Part shown: one piece after another, positions 5,842 through 6,766 of the stretch
How the letters are laid out: each line of letters starts with the position of its first letter
Numbering within the stretch: position 1 is the stretch's first letter
Source: Cyclobacteriaceae bacterium
Lineage (GTDB): Bacteria; Bacteroidota; Bacteroidia; Cytophagales; Cyclobacteriaceae
DNA: 6,766 nt
NCBI GenBank assembly: GCA_019751475.1
Contig: JAIENH010000361.1
Coordinates: 1 to 6,766 of the forward strand
Reading direction: 5' to 3'
The notes under the pieces: generated by a model
Seen by the model: only the letters and a program-made list of their open reading frames with translations
What the model was told of the DNA's origin: nothing
Database searches by the model: none
Made by a program: the position numbers and the translations under genes

Positions 5842-5849
5842 CAAAGCTA
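5842..5849 (-). promoter_or_regulatory. -7 promoter box for the DUF1080 gene
   Basis: On the minus strand this reads TAGCTTTG, exact to TAnnTTTG, and lies 23 bases before the ATG at 5818. The implied leader is about 17 bases. No convincing -33 TTTG is seen at the usual spacing. Confidence 0.5.
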
Positions 5850-5881
5850 ACGAAATTTCATTTCCTCGAACCGATGCAACT

Positions 5882-6766
5882 CTATTTCCGCATCAATTCA
5901 CCTAATGTTTTCAATCCTTGCTCCACGCGATTATTCCAGGGAATGCCATAACCGATACGAAAATAATTGTAGAACTGACCCTGTGCGGAAAAGATTTGAC
6001 CGGGAGCAATGCCAACACCATGCTTTAGCGCGCGCCTGTGCAGCTTGAAGCCATCCGCTTTCTTATTCATCTCCACCCATAACACAAAGCCGCCCTGCGG
6101 ACGCGTGATCTTCGTGTCTTCCGGAAAGTATTCGGTAACGGCCTGAAGATAATGCAAACATTGTGTGTGGAGCGCTTTGCGCAAATGACGCAGGTGCAAT
6201 TCGTAGCGACCGTTTTGTAAAAAATGCGCAATGGCCGACTGCGCGAGCGTATTGGTAGAAATGTTATTCATCCGCTTCAGGCTAATGACTTTTTCTTTGA
6301 ACCGGCCCGGCACTGCCCAGCCCACACGGTAGCCGGGGGCCAGCGATTTTGAAAAGGAGCCGCAGTGCAACACAAGTCCTTTCTTGTCAAACGACTTGCA
6401 TGTTTTGGGGCGCGTTTTGCCAAAGTACATTTCACCATAAATGTCATCTTCAATCAATGGGATTTCCTTTTTAGCCAACATGCTTACCAGTAATTTCTTT
6501 TTTTCATCCGGCATGCAACTGCCCACGGGGTTGTTAAAATTCGGAACAAAGAGGCAAGCTTTGATTTTGAATTTGGTGATTGCACTTTCGAGACAGTTCA
6601 AATCAATACCCGTGACCGGATCAGTGGGTACCTCCACCACATTCAAACCCAAACTTTCCATCACACGAAAGATGCCATAGTAGGTAGGACTTTCTGTGGC
6701 CACCGTATCACCCGGCTTGGTCACCGCTTTCAGGCAAAGGGAGAGTGCCTCCATGCAGCCTGCCGT
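5882..6766 (-). CDS. PLP-dependent aminotransferase-fold protein, probably MocR-type regulator, 3' part
   Basis: Only the last 294 codons are in the window. The frame is open to base 6766, reading TAGC before the first visible Met, so that Met (6754) is internal and not the start. Numbered from that Met, the fold-type I landmarks are complete: FNNPVG at 73-78 (Asn75), EDDIYGE at 102-108 (Asp103 to the pyridine nitrogen, Tyr106), SFSKSLAPGYRVGW at 133-146 (Lys136, the PLP Schiff-base lysine) and FRIGYG at 265-270 (Arg266, carboxylate binding). The wording CMEALSLCLKAVTKPGD and ESPTYYGI is typical of MocR/GntR-aminotransferase fusions, whose N-terminal winged helix would lie beyond the edge. 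A stand-alone class I/II aminotransferase is the alternative. If it is MocR-type, it would be a cytosolic PLP-binding transcription factor, often governing vitamin B6 or amino-acid genes. No terminator is visible between it and the DUF1080 gene. Confidence 0.85.
   Translation of the reverse strand, partial: TAGCMEALSLCLKAVTKPGDTVATESPTYYGIFRVMESLGLNVVEVPTDPVTGIDLNCLESAITKFKIKACLFVPNFNNPVGSCMPDEKKKLLVSMLAKKEIPLIEDDIYGEMYFGKTRPKTCKSFDKKGLVLHCGSFSKSLAPGYRVGWAVPGRFKEKVISLKRMNNISTNTLAQSAIAHFLQNGRYELHLRHLRKALHTQCLHYLQAVTEYFPEDTKITRPQGGFVLWVEMNKKADGFKLHRRALKHGVGIAPGQIFSAQGQFYNYFRIGYGIPWNNRVEQGLKTLGELMRK

Overview
The window looks like chromosomal DNA of a member of the Bacteroidota, probably a free-living Cytophagales- or Chitinophagales-type bacterium (order-level placement is a guess). 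The phylum rests on four points. The protein set is typical: a Tat-exported Gfo/Idh/MocA oxidoreductase, a secreted SUMF1-domain protein and a secreted DUF1080 (3-keto-disaccharide hydrolase) protein. Three start regions carry a TAnnTTTG -7 box, the form used by the Bacteroidota primary sigma factor. There are no clear Shine-Dalgarno sites. Genes have mid-range GC. Nearly everything is on the minus strand.

Left edge (1-447): the 5' part of a PlsC-type acyltransferase gene (minus) runs off the edge. A strong intrinsic terminator at about 394-425 closes the operon to its right.

Centre (448-3387): four minus-strand genes are packed tightly and probably form one operon. In transcription order they are a secreted SUMF1-fold protein, an MntA-type nucleotidyltransferase antitoxin, a HepT-type HEPN ribonuclease toxin and a Tat-exported Gfo/Idh/MocA oxidoreductase. 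The mntA-hepT pair overlaps by 8 bases and sits 17 and 15 bases from the flanking genes. It is much more AT-rich than they are, so it looks like a toxin-antitoxin cassette inserted into an export/sugar-metabolism operon.

Right half (3463-6766): a Mn-type superoxide dismutase gene (minus) with its own terminator is divergent from a GNAT acetyltransferase gene (plus), and the gap between them holds two facing -7 boxes. The GNAT gene converges on a secreted two-domain DUF1080 protein gene (minus). Upstream of that is the 3' part of a PLP-dependent aminotransferase gene, probably of the MocR type, which runs off the right edge.

Functionally, the oxidoreductase and the DUF1080 protein could be the two halves of the oxidise-then-cleave 3-keto-glycoside route known in this phylum, but they are 3 kb apart in different transcription units. 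The most distinctive feature is the type VII toxin-antitoxin pair embedded between two exported-protein genes. I found no wholly new system, RNA gene, CRISPR array or insertion sequence.
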